A stretch of DNA of 16,617 nucleotides, from positions 1 to 16,617 of the forward strand of contig CAJLUP010000030.1 in assembly GCA_905209865.1 (NCBI GenBank), given 5' to 3'. A model generated the notes under the pieces. That model was given only the letters and a program-made list of their open reading frames with translations, was not told the origin of the DNA and made no database searches. This stretch comes from an uncultured Lachnospiraceae bacterium (GTDB lineage Bacteria; Bacillota; Clostridia; Lachnospirales; Lachnospiraceae). The position numbers and the translations under genes were made by a program. Positions 1 to 7,435 of this stretch are shown here, piece by piece. Numbering within the stretch: position 1 is the stretch's first letter; each line of letters begins with the position of its first letter.

Positions 1-35
1 TTATATTTTTTTATTTTTTATTTTATATTTGATTT

Positions 36-65
36 TTGACATAATCTCTGCTATAAAATTATATA
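36..65 (+). promoter_or_regulatory. Putative sigma-A promoter for the small ORF
   Basis: A perfect -35 hexamer TTGACA lies at 36-41. A -10-like TATATA lies at 60-65, giving an 18-nt spacer; TTATAT at 59-64 would give 17. Positions 1-35 are almost pure A/T with T-tracts and could act as an UP-like element. The -10 choice is uncertain because the whole stretch is AT-rich. Confidence 0.5.
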
Positions 66-127
66 TATTTTTGTATTTTAAATTACCTTATATGAAAGCA
101 ATTTACAGATGAAAGGAGTTGTCTTAC

Positions 128-370
128 TTGAACCTGTCACAGATCGCACGTTTACAATCTTTGAAAAAACATTTAGAAATATTCCAAAAAAATCATCCGA
201 AATTCTCATCCTTCTTGAACGCAGCTGCACATAACGCTTTGGAAGAGGGCACTGTAATCGAAATCAACGTCACTTCCCCTTCCAATAAGAACTATGTCAC
301 AAACATAAAATTAAAACAGGATGATTTAGACTTTCTGCGCGAACTGCAGTCTCTGAATTCCAGATACTGA
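128..370 (+). CDS. Small hypothetical protein (80 aa), TTG start
   Basis: I do not recognise this protein. The start is chosen at TTG 128 because the ribosome binding site AAAGGAG (112-118) lies 9 nt upstream. The in-frame TTG at 119 directly abuts that site and is unlikely. The product is small, soluble and mixed in charge. Its N-terminal half looks helical (Leu-rich with Lys/Gln to about residue 40). An Ile/Val-rich stretch that could form a beta hairpin follows (about 44-64), and then a final acidic helix with a DDLDFLREL core. There is no signal peptide, membrane segment or Cys motif. It stops with TGA only 25 nt from the stop of the convergent membrane-protein gene, and no terminator is visible between them. 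A good promoter and ribosome site make it likely to be a real gene. Its function is unknown. Confidence 0.6.
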   Translation: MNLSQIARLQSLKKHLEIFQKNHPKFSSFLNAAAHNALEEGTVIEINVTSPSNKNYVTNIKLKQDDLDFLRELQSLNSRY

Positions 371-395
371 TATCCCCTTTCCTTACAGGCAGCCT

Positions 396-1694
396 CTATT
401 TTGCCAATTTCAGATTCTCATACCGCTTCTCAATAAACTCATCTGAAAAATATTCGTCCAGCATTTCTGCCACAACCCCTGTTCCTTTTTTCCCGTTCTG
501 CCGCTCGCCATACCGCGCCAGCGCCGCAAAGGACACAGCCATATCTGCAGCCAGAAACAGAAGTAAAATCGAACAGAGGACACGCCCCATCTTCTTCGGC
601 AGCCGCTCGATCTGTTTTGACAGAAACGGATACACGACCTTCATCCATACAACAGCCGCAAATCCCCAAAAGAAGCAGTACAATAAGTTAATCCTTCCGC
701 CGAGATTAAACGGAATCTTGCTGTAATCCCAAAACACGGTCCCGAACGCAATTTCTGTAAACACACTGCATATGTATTCGTAAGCGCCTCCAAGCACTGT
801 TCCGAAAAGAAAGATAGACCAGTTGCTTTTCTCGCGATATCTGTACAAGATCCATGTCAGCAGCGCACAAGCAATCCCCCATACGATACTGAACTGACCG
901 AACACGAGACTGCTGCGGCTCATAAGCCGTCCTGTCGTGATCAGGCAGAAAATCGTCTCTACAATATCGCCTATAAACGCTCCGATAATAAACAGGCTTG
1001 CAAGTTTAAAAAATCCGCAGCCTTCTGCGAATTTTTCTTCCTGTACGGCATCTTTTTCCTTCTCAATATTCGGAAACGCCTTTACCAATCTGTTTTGAAT
1101 CCGCTTCGTCAGTGCATTTTCAAGAAATTTGGACGTTTTGTGAAGTTCTTCTGTAATCTGTTCGATCCGTCCTTTTTTTCTCTTCAATTCAAGCACCGCT
1201 ATACCGGAACCAAAACTATCTGCAACAAGCAGTCCAAAAAATACCCATAAGAGAATCTCACCGATCAAGCCTGGAATCATATTGACAAGACCGCACAAAA
1301 ATGGATTCAGAAAATAGATCATCAATACACTGCAAATTCCCCAAAGAACTGAGTTACGCAGACAGATATATCCGTCCAAATGAATTTTCTGATCCGAATA
1401 ATCCCACCATTTTTTATGAAGGATCTTTTCCATCAGTCTTCCGGTAATGTATTCTACAAATGAAGTAACGATCATTCCTCCGAGAAACAGAAAGAATGGA
1501 TTACTCTCCAACTCAGGAAGAAAGACAGCTACCGCAACAGCTCCCGTTCCATAAACCGGACAAAGAGGTCCTGCAATAAATCCGCGGTTGACGAATTTAT
1601 GTCTGTTTACCGCCGCCACGATTACCTCGCCGCACCATCCGATAAATGAATAGATAAAAAAGATCCATGCAAGCTCATATATTGTATATACCAT
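396..1694 (-). CDS. PF06541 (CmpB-type) membrane protein with duplicated domain
   Basis: This is a polytopic membrane protein of 432 aa in the family annotated as putative ABC-transporter type IV (PF06541, CmpB-like). No transport function is proven for the family. The family signature is clear: YSFIGW near residue 15, then a VNRGF-GPLCPVYG block (35-50), EYITG (81-85) and WWDYS..K..L.GYICL (97-112). The domain then recurs in degenerate form: residues 235-350 repeat FI.G..GD, an EYI motif (306-308) and FWDYS..PFNL.GRI (321-335). The protein therefore looks like an internal tandem duplication joined by a charged segment (169-225) rich in Lys, Arg and Glu. A further hydrophobic helix lies at about 372-390, followed by a charged tail. 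The start ATG has only a weak ribosome site: AAAGGAA lies 17 nt away, too far to be ideal. A single-domain paralogue is at 5038-6180. No ATPase partner gene is nearby, which argues against a simple ABC-permease role. Confidence 0.8.
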   Translation of the reverse strand: MVYTIYELAWIFFIYSFIGWCGEVIVAAVNRHKFVNRGFIAGPLCPVYGTGAVAVAVFLPELESNPFFLFLGGMIVTSFVEYITGRLMEKILHKKWWDYSDQKIHLDGYICLRNSVLWGICSVLMIYFLNPFLCGLVNMIPGLIGEILLWVFFGLLVADSFGSGIAVLELKRKKGRIEQITEELHKTSKFLENALTKRIQNRLVKAFPNIEKEKDAVQEEKFAEGCGFFKLASLFIIGAFIGDIVETIFCLITTGRLMSRSSLVFGQFSIVWGIACALLTWILYRYREKSNWSIFLFGTVLGGAYEYICSVFTEIAFGTVFWDYSKIPFNLGGRINLLYCFFWGFAAVVWMKVVYPFLSKQIERLPKKMGRVLCSILLLFLAADMAVSFAALARYGERQNGKKGTGVVAEMLDEYFSDEFIEKRYENLKLAK

Positions 1695-1746
1695 ATTTTT
1701 TTCTTTTGAATTCCTTTCCCGCGCACCTTTTCCGCAGTATTAGTAT

Positions 1747-1797
1747 TCACCGCTTCGGATGACATCTCTATAAAAAGATCTGTATCCGAAGCGGTGA
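1747..1797. repeat. Perfect 14-bp inverted repeat between the FDP gene and the PF06541 gene
   Basis: Arms TCACCGCTTCGGAT (1747-1760) and ATCCGAAGCGGTGA (1784-1797) match perfectly around a 23-nt AT-rich loop. The right arm ends 24 nt beyond the flavodiiron gene stop, so a transcript from that gene would form the hairpin. No T-tract follows on either strand, so it is not a classical intrinsic terminator. It could be an RNA-stabilising 3' hairpin, a factor-dependent stop, or an operator for the gene at 396-1694. Confidence 0.8.
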
Positions 1798-1821
1798 GGT
1801 ATCACTTAAATTTCCTTTGTT

Positions 1822-4356
1822 TTATCCAAGTACATCTTTATATAATGCGTGTTTTTCCAGCGCTTCTGTCATTTTCACCATGTCGGAAAGATCCCCTATC
1901 ATGATTACACCTGATAAACGATTGTTAAGGAAATAATATTTGCTGTATCTTCCTTTTCCCATATCTTTAAATTCCACCGTCTTATAAAGCAGATTCGGAT
2001 TCTTTCCATTATCTCCTGCAGCAAACAGCGCGGTATTCATGCCATGGAAAGTCAGCGCCGGAACTGTCGCTGTATACTCAAGAGCGTCGCCTGCTGCATT
2101 TGCTCCGGCAATACGCCCCTGTTCCGAAGCCTCCGGCCAAACCGCATAATTCGCCCCATTAAATTCCGCACAGTCACCGCATGCATATACTTTCGGAATA
2201 TTCGTTTCCATCCGGTTGTTTACTTTGACCGCCCGATCAGTCTCAAGTCCCATCTCTTTTGCCAGCGCTGTATTTGCACGCACACCTGCTGACACAACAA
2301 CAATTTCCGCCGGGATCACTCTGCCGTCAGCCAAACGAACGCCGGACACATGTTCTTCTCCTTCGACTGCTTCCACAGAAACACCCGTACTGATCTTAAC
2401 TCCGCTTTTTTCTGCAAATGCTTTCAGGATATCCGAAGCATTTTCATCAAGCTGACGTCCCATCAGAATCGGAGCTGCCTCCAATACCTGCACATCGATA
2501 CCTGCTTTTTTCAGTTCCCATGCAGCTTCCAATCCGAGAACTCCGCCTCCGATCACAACTGCTTTCGATGCATTCTCCATCATCTTTTCCAGTTTTTCCA
2601 CATCAGAAAGGCGACGGATGGCAACAACTTCCGGAAGCGTTTTTCCTTCGATCGGAGGAATAAAGCACTCGCTTCCAAGAGCATAGATCAGCCTTGTAAA
2701 GTGTATTTTCTCTCCGCTGTCAAGAATCACTTCTCCGCCATTCTCATCAACAGACTCTACATTCTTTCCAAGCATTTGGAATACTTTATTTTCTTCATAC
2801 CATGACGGATCTGCAATCGCGATCTGCTCTGCGCTCAGACCTGCCACGATGGATTTTGTCAGCATCGGACGATTATATGCCGGATACTCCTCGTTCGAGA
2901 TTACTGTTACCGCGCCGGTCTTATCACGTTCTCTTATTGCTTTCGCCGCATTAAAGCCTGCCGTTCCGTTTCCAAGAATAACATAATATTCATCTGTATT
3001 ATTCAAAACTACATTCTCTTCGGCTTCCACTTCTATAAAATTCTCTTTTCCAACGCCGCACACCGGACATATCTCGATCGAAGAATCAAAGATTTCTCCG
3101 CAGACAAGACATTTCACAAGCGTTCTTGCACCTTTCTTCTTCGGTTTTACAGGCTCCTTGTTCTGCACGATACATCCGAACTGATACCCGTACTCGTAAG
3201 CGCTTACAAGATCTGCCTCAGATGGTTTAAACCGCACTCGGAATCCTTCCGACACTTTCATTTTCAGTTGTTTCAAACGCTGCGTAATATTCGGAACACC
3301 TTCTCCGCTCCAACCGTAACTTCCGAATGCACCGGCGTATTTTCCACCGTGAGTCGCCGGGAACATCGCAAGCGTCAGATCCCAGATTGGTTTGAGCGCC
3401 TCTCCGACAATCGTCGGTGTTCCGAGCAGGATTCCGTCCGCAAACAACAGCTCTTCATTCACTTTCTCTGCATCCGCCTCGACCATATCGTAAGATCTGA
3501 CGTCAAGATCGCCGCTGTCTTTGACTCCTTCCGCTATTTTTTCAGCAAGCATTTTCGTATAGCCATACGCACTTACATACGGAATGATAACCGTTTTTTT
3601 CTCATTCGGATTTATCACCGTCGACCATTCTCTGTATTGTTTCATAACCTGCTGAATACGATCCCCTACTAAAACCGGACCGTGTCCTGTACAGATCATG
3701 GAAATATCCATCGTCTCGACACGATCAAGAGCCTTAAGCATAAACGGCTTGAACGGTCCGATAATACAATCATAATAATATTTCAAGGCACTCTGATAAT
3801 CTGCCTCATTCTTAATTTCGCTGGATACAACTTCCGGCAGACAATAATGAGAACCAAAGGAATCACATGTCACCAAGATCTGCTCTTCCTCGATAAACGT
3901 ATACATCGTATCCGGCCAATGAAGATTCGGAACGAACAAGAACTGAAGCGTCTTGTTTCCGATTGTCATCTTCTCCTTATCCCTTGCAGGAATTCCGACA
4001 AAGTCCCGATTTACGATCTCTTTCAGGAAACCGAGGGCGCATCCTGTAGCGATTATTTTCATCTGCGGACTATAATCGAGAAGGCGCTCCACGCTTCCGG
4101 CATGATCCGGTTCTGTATGACTTACAACAAGGTAGTCTATTTTCCGAACATCGATCACTTCTTGAAGATGTTCTAAATACTCATCAAAAAACTTTGCTTT
4201 TGCAGTCTCAAAAAGAACTGTCTTATCTCCTGCTTTCATCACATAGGAATTATAAGTCGTACCAAATTCCGTATACATGATAATATCAAATACTCTGAGC
4301 TGATCGTCAATAATTCCTGTCCAGTAAAAATCATCTCTTAACTTTAAGCTTTTCAT
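1822..4356 (-). CDS. Multidomain flavodiiron protein fused to rubredoxin and NAD(P)H:rubredoxin oxidoreductase (class F type)
   Basis: This 844-aa enzyme is expected to reduce O2 to water (or NO) in the cytoplasm using NAD(P)H. Three modules are visible. First is a metallo-beta-lactamase-fold diiron domain (about 1-250) with ligands H80, E82, D84, H85, H146, D165 and H225. Second is a flavodoxin domain (about 254-400) with FMN-loop SAYGYT. Third, a short rubredoxin (C416, C419, C430, C433) leads into an FAD/NAD(P) reductase (about 456-844) with GNGTAG (462-467), GGGVLG (603-608) and CGDCAEF. The two rubredoxin Cys pairs are only 10 residues apart, much closer than in ordinary rubredoxin. This matches the 'short-spaced' rubredoxin of class F flavodiiron proteins described in Clostridioides difficile. 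I chose ATG 4356 because GAGGAGG lies 6 nt upstream; an in-frame TTG at 4386 has no ribosome site. It follows nth by 26 nt and is the last gene of its operon. Confidence 0.95.
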   Translation of the reverse strand: MKSLKLRDDFYWTGIIDDQLRVFDIIMYTEFGTTYNSYVMKAGDKTVLFETAKAKFFDEYLEHLQEVIDVRKIDYLVVSHTEPDHAGSVERLLDYSPQMKIIATGCALGFLKEIVNRDFVGIPARDKEKMTIGNKTLQFLFVPNLHWPDTMYTFIEEEQILVTCDSFGSHYCLPEVVSSEIKNEADYQSALKYYYDCIIGPFKPFMLKALDRVETMDISMICTGHGPVLVGDRIQQVMKQYREWSTVINPNEKKTVIIPYVSAYGYTKMLAEKIAEGVKDSGDLDVRSYDMVEADAEKVNEELLFADGILLGTPTIVGEALKPIWDLTLAMFPATHGGKYAGAFGSYGWSGEGVPNITQRLKQLKMKVSEGFRVRFKPSEADLVSAYEYGYQFGCIVQNKEPVKPKKKGARTLVKCLVCGEIFDSSIEICPVCGVGKENFIEVEAEENVVLNNTDEYYVILGNGTAGFNAAKAIRERDKTGAVTVISNEEYPAYNRPMLTKSIVAGLSAEQIAIADPSWYEENKVFQMLGKNVESVDENGGEVILDSGEKIHFTRLIYALGSECFIPPIEGKTLPEVVAIRRLSDVEKLEKMMENASKAVVIGGGVLGLEAAWELKKAGIDVQVLEAAPILMGRQLDENASDILKAFAEKSGVKISTGVSVEAVEGEEHVSGVRLADGRVIPAEIVVVSAGVRANTALAKEMGLETDRAVKVNNRMETNIPKVYACGDCAEFNGANYAVWPEASEQGRIAGANAAGDALEYTATVPALTFHGMNTALFAAGDNGKNPNLLYKTVEFKDMGKGRYSKYYFLNNRLSGVIMIGDLSDMVKMTEALEKHALYKDVLG

Positions 4357-4382
4357 TTTCTGCCTCCTCTTTTTCTTTTTTA

Positions 4383-5018
4383 TCAAACTCCGTTTTTCTT
4401 ACAAATATCCGCAAGGCAACATTTATCGCAATAAGGTTTTGTCCTCGCCGTGCACACCTCTCTTCCGTGGAAGACAAGTCTGTGGCAAAAATCGCTTCCC
4501 TCTTCCGGCGGAATGATCTTCCACAATGCCATCTCAACCTTTTTCGGTTCTTTTATCCCGTCCACAAGTCCGATACGATTTACAATCCGAATACAATGTG
4601 TATCTGTTACGATCGCCGGTTTCCCAAACACATCTCCCATGATCAGATTCGCGCTTTTTCTTCCGACTCCGGGAAGTTTCATCAATGCGTCAAAGTCATC
4701 CGGCACTTTCCCGTCATACTCGTCTCGGATCATCTTCATGCATCCGCTGATATCACGCGCCTTACTTCTGCCAAGTCCGCACGGGCGTACGATCTTCTCA
4801 ATATCATCAACATCTGCCTCCGCCAACGCTTCCACAGTCGGATATTTTTCATACAATCCTTCCACTACCACATTGACTCTGGCATCTGTACATTGTGCCG
4901 CAAGACGCACACTGACGAGCAATTTCCATGCCTGATCATAGTCAAGCGTACATCCGGCTTCCGGATATTCTTCTTTCAGCCTTTGGATTACCTGTAACGC
5001 ACGCTGCTTTTTCGTCAT
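4383..5018 (-). CDS. nth: Endonuclease III (DNA glycosylase/AP lyase)
   Basis: This base-excision repair enzyme removes oxidised pyrimidines and cleaves the abasic site. From the chosen start it has 211 aa, the same length as E. coli Nth. The helix-hairpin-helix LPGVGRKSA carries the catalytic Lys (K121), and VTDTH carries the catalytic Asp (D139), each within one residue of the E. coli positions. The C-terminal [4Fe-4S] cysteines are C189, C197, C200 and C206. The first gap is 7 residues, whereas E. coli has 6. ATG 5018 is preferred because AGAGGG lies 9 nt upstream. An in-frame ATG at 5048 would overlap the upstream gene's stop and has no ribosome site. The gene sits between the coiled-coil membrane protein and the flavodiiron gene, consistent with shared expression in response to oxygen damage (inferred). 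Confidence 0.95.
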   Translation of the reverse strand: MTKKQRALQVIQRLKEEYPEAGCTLDYDQAWKLLVSVRLAAQCTDARVNVVVEGLYEKYPTVEALAEADVDDIEKIVRPCGLGRSKARDISGCMKMIRDEYDGKVPDDFDALMKLPGVGRKSANLIMGDVFGKPAIVTDTHCIRIVNRIGLVDGIKEPKKVEMALWKIIPPEEGSDFCHRLVFHGREVCTARTKPYCDKCCLADICKKNGV

Positions 5019-5037
5019 CTTCTGTATCCCTCTGCTT

Positions 5038-6180
5038 TCATTTTTCATCCATATATTTTCTCAGTTCAGCAAGAGCTTCGGAGAAACGTTTCGATACCGC
5101 CGTCGGATTGCCTTTCAAATGTCTGGCTGCATGAAGATAACTTCTGTCCGTCCGGTCATGCATCTTCGTCATCTCACGGGAAATATTTTTCTGAATCTCT
5201 GTATATTCTTCCCGCTTATCTTCCCCGATCAGTTCGTCAACTTTCGAAGAAAACTCTTCCTTCATCAACAGTTCCACTCGGTCTGATAATCTTGCAAGCA
5301 GACGGCGTCTCTCTTCTCGCCTTGCGTTGACCCGCTCCAAATACGCCTCTTTGCGGGAACGTCTCCGCTCGCTGCGCTCTTTCTCCCTGACTTTCACTTC
5401 TTCTTTATATTCTTCCACCATCTCTTCTGCGCGCTGGCGGTATCCGTCCATATGTTCCTCTGTCAAACGTCTGTAATCTTCCATCATGCCTTCTGCGCGC
5501 TGACGATAATCTTCCATTCGTTCCTCCGCGCGCTGACGATAGTCTTCTACAAATTCATCCGCGCGCTGGCGGTAATCTTCAATAAATTCCTCGGAAGCAA
5601 GTTTGAGTTTCTCCTGCATCTTCTTGATCTGCTTCTTGCTCTCTTCAAGCTGTGCAAGAATTCTCTTGAGATCCATCGCATCATTGAAGGACTGCGTCAC
5701 ATCTACAGCAGCCACAGCCGTCAAGGCAAAAGTGATAATCTCCGTAACAAGCAGCGGAATCTTCATTACTGCCTCTTCGATCGGCACATGCACAACTTTG
5801 ACAAGAAGCACCGAAAAAAGTCCCCAGCCCAAAGATGACGTAAGGCAGATATATCCGTTTAAATTGAACTTCTGATTACTGTAATCCCAATATTTTACAT
5901 TAAACATCCGTTCCATAACCGCCCCTGTGACATATTCCAGCAATGTTGCGCCCAACATTCCGAAAAGGAAGATCAGCGCAATATTATCTCTGACTTTGAT
6001 CGTACTCACCAGAACAGTAAGCGCGCCGAAGCCATAAATAGGAAGCATCGGCCCGTACATAAATCCCCGGTTCACCCACCGATGTTTTCTCACCGAAACA
6101 AAGCAGCATTCCCACACCCATCCAATGAAGCTGTAAATAAAGAAAAACAATACCCATTGTGTCAAATGATAGGACTGCAT
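5038..6180 (-). CDS. PF06541 (CmpB-type) membrane protein with C-terminal hendecad coiled coil
   Basis: This 380-aa protein has an N-terminal membrane domain (about 8-162) of the same family as the protein at 396-1694. Shared blocks are YSFIGW (16-21), VNRGF.YGPMLPIYG (36-50), EYVTG (82-86), YWDYS..KFNLNGYICL (98-113) and LGWG (117-120). The second domain copy is missing. In its place is a highly charged cytoplasmic-type region (about 170-340). It contains six consecutive 11-residue repeats (197-262) of the form EE..EDYRQRA, followed by an Arg/Glu-rich helix. Hendecad periodicity suggests a long, possibly right-handed, coiled coil. The C-terminus (about 340-380) is more mixed. The ATG is served by GAGGAG inside the end of rpiB, 8 nt upstream, and the two genes are only 2 nt apart, so they are co-transcribed. 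The function is unknown; transport is only a family-level guess. Confidence 0.8.
   Translation of the reverse strand: MQSYHLTQWVLFFFIYSFIGWVWECCFVSVRKHRWVNRGFMYGPMLPIYGFGALTVLVSTIKVRDNIALIFLFGMLGATLLEYVTGAVMERMFNVKYWDYSNQKFNLNGYICLTSSLGWGLFSVLLVKVVHVPIEEAVMKIPLLVTEIITFALTAVAAVDVTQSFNDAMDLKRILAQLEESKKQIKKMQEKLKLASEEFIEDYRQRADEFVEDYRQRAEERMEDYRQRAEGMMEDYRRLTEEHMDGYRQRAEEMVEEYKEEVKVREKERSERRRSRKEAYLERVNARREERRRLLARLSDRVELLMKEEFSSKVDELIGEDKREEYTEIQKNISREMTKMHDRTDRSYLHAARHLKGNPTAVSKRFSEALAELRKYMDEK
5395..5592 (-). repeat. Six tandem 33-bp coding repeats (11-aa hendecads)
   Basis: Six in-frame units of 33 bp encode residues 197-262 of the coiled-coil membrane protein. Units 1-3 and 5 keep a YRQRA core. 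Unit 4 ends YRRLT, and unit 6 is diverged and ends YKEEV. The DNA units are also alike (recurrent GCGCGCTG-like cores every 33 bp on the plus strand), so unit number could change by slippage or recombination. Confidence 0.9.
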
Positions 6181-6182
6181 GC

Positions 6183-6623
6183 TTATTTCTCCTCGATCGC
6201 CGTGATCAGATCTACTCTTCTTTGATGACGTCCGCCTTCAAACTCCGTGTTCAGCCATGTCTCTACGATCATTTTCGCAAGCTCCGCTCCAACGACACGC
6301 GCTCCAAAGGCAAGAATATTGCAGTTATTATGTGCTCTCGCCATTTTTGCCGTAAACGGCTCGCTGCACACTGCCGCGCGGATTCCTTTCACTTTATTCG
6401 CTGCAAGGGAAATGCCAAGTCCTGTTCCACAGATCAAAATTCCCTGCTCTACTTCCCCTGAAGCAACGGCTCTTGCCACGATTTCTCCGTAGATCGGGTA
6501 ATCACAGCTTTCGCTTGAATCTGTTCCGTAATCTACTACTTCATGTCCCTTTTCTTTCAGGAAATCAATGATTTCCGCTTTCAATTCTAATGCCGAATGG
6601 TCATTTCCGATTCCGATTTTCAT
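6183..6623 (-). CDS. rpiB: Ribose-5-phosphate isomerase B
   Basis: This enzyme interconverts ribose 5-phosphate and ribulose 5-phosphate in the non-oxidative pentose phosphate pathway; some family members act on allose or galactose phosphates. It has 146 aa, full length for RpiB/LacAB proteins. Visible landmarks are the N-terminal GNDHSA (D8, H9), the active-site C65 in CGTGLG, H98 and N99 in ARAHNN, and the C-terminal GGRHQRRVD segment. Having both C65 and H98 favours RpiB over LacA or LacB. AAAGGGAA lies about 9 nt before the ATG. It is the first gene of the four-gene operon and its stop is 2 nt from the next start. A promoter with a perfect TATAAT lies 62 nt upstream. Confidence 0.93.
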   Translation of the reverse strand: MKIGIGNDHSALELKAEIIDFLKEKGHEVVDYGTDSSESCDYPIYGEIVARAVASGEVEQGILICGTGLGISLAANKVKGIRAAVCSEPFTAKMARAHNNCNILAFGARVVGAELAKMIVETWLNTEFEGGRHQRRVDLITAIEEK

Positions 6624-6685
6624 ATTTTTATTCCCTTTCTCTGCTGTTTCTGCCTTCTCTATTGTTACTATGATGTTCCTGCGGT

Positions 6686-6716
6686 ATTATAACCGATTTC
6701 TTTATCATCATAACAA
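6686..6716 (-). promoter_or_regulatory. Putative promoter of the rpiB operon
   Basis: Read on the minus strand, a perfect TATAAT lies at 6691-6686. A TTGTTA that could serve as -35 lies at 6716-6711, with a 19-nt spacer that is longer than ideal. The predicted transcript start is near 6679, giving a leader of about 55 nt before rpiB. Confidence 0.55.
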
Positions 6717-6745
6717 ATCCGTCCCCACGATTCAAGAAATCCGCC

Positions 6746-7375
6746 TCACAAAATAATCTTCTCTATTTGTTCCGGTTTTTCTGCACAATACGTTCCCGCC
6801 GCCTCTGTCTCCGGCGCACCCCATATCGCATGAATACCGTCAACTCCGGCGTTAGCCGCACATCCCATATCCGATCCACTGTCGCCGATATAAACTGTTT
6901 CTTCCTTTTTTGCTCCGGTCAGTTCCATATATTTTATCAAAGGTTCTGCCGCCGGTTTATGTTCCTTTGTATCATCCGCGCAAATATACACAGAAAAATA
7001 TTTTCTGATCGGAAGCCAGTCAAACACAAGTTCAAGCTCCGCATGGGTTCTGGATGTCACGATACCGAACGTACAGCCTGCCGCTTCTAATTTAGCCAAA
7101 AGCTCTTCGATGCCGTCAAAAATACGGATCATATCAATATTTTTTTCTTCATTCTCCACCCACATCTCAACCGCAGCTGGAATCTTTTCTTCTTCCACTC
7201 CAAGAAGATACATATTTTTCACTGATGTATTTGCCAAAACAAATTTCAGATCTTCAATCTCATAATGTTCCCCTTTCACTGCCTCAAGCATTTCCTGCAG
7301 CGAATACAAAATGCAGTCCCGTGTATCGATCAACGTTCCGTCTACATCAAAAACAATATGTCTGTATTTTGCCAT
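6746..7375 (-). CDS. HAD-family hydrolase (phosphoglycolate phosphatase-like)
   Basis: This is a 209-aa haloacid dehalogenase superfamily phosphatase. All four motifs are present: FDVDGT (nucleophile D10, acid D12), TSR (107-109), the lysine in HKPAAEP (K140), and GDSGSDM (D165 and D169) for Mg2+ binding. The helical cap between motifs I and II (about 18-90) is of the C1 type seen in phosphoglycolate phosphatases, pyrophosphatase PpaX and beta-phosphoglucomutase. The substrate cannot be assigned from sequence alone. AGGAGG lies 7 nt before the ATG. The gene starts 60 nt after tex on the same strand with no clear terminator between, so it is probably co-transcribed with tex. Confidence 0.9.
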   Translation of the reverse strand: MAKYRHIVFDVDGTLIDTRDCILYSLQEMLEAVKGEHYEIEDLKFVLANTSVKNMYLLGVEEEKIPAAVEMWVENEEKNIDMIRIFDGIEELLAKLEAAGCTFGIVTSRTHAELELVFDWLPIRKYFSVYICADDTKEHKPAAEPLIKYMELTGAKKEETVYIGDSGSDMGCAANAGVDGIHAIWGAPETEAAGTYCAEKPEQIEKIIL

Positions 7376-7435
7376 TTTTATACCTCCTGCTGTTTTCCTG
7401 CATCTTTTTCTTAATCTTCTTTTTTTAAGATCTTC

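Noticed and set aside
4357..4386. Ten-residue N-terminal extension of the flavodiiron protein from TTG 4386
   Set aside because: The extension is a lysine/arginine run translated through the ribosome binding site GAGGAGG. ATG 4356 has ideal spacing.
4450..4997. Long plus-strand open frames antisense to nth (up to 176 codons), and a similar 232-codon frame antisense to mutY at 14963-15661
   Set aside because: The minus-strand genes are certain from catalytic motifs. The antisense frames have Ser/Arg/His/Phe-rich composition typical of shadow translation and no family signatures.
5019..5048. Longer Nth starting at ATG 5048
   Set aside because: It overlaps the upstream stop and lacks a ribosome site. 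ATG 5018 has AGAGGG at 9 nt and gives E. coli-like length and catalytic numbering. It remains possible.
7376..7435. Possible terminator between tex and the HAD gene
   Set aside because: Only a 5-bp AT stem (ATCTT/AAGAT) can be drawn, too weak to call.
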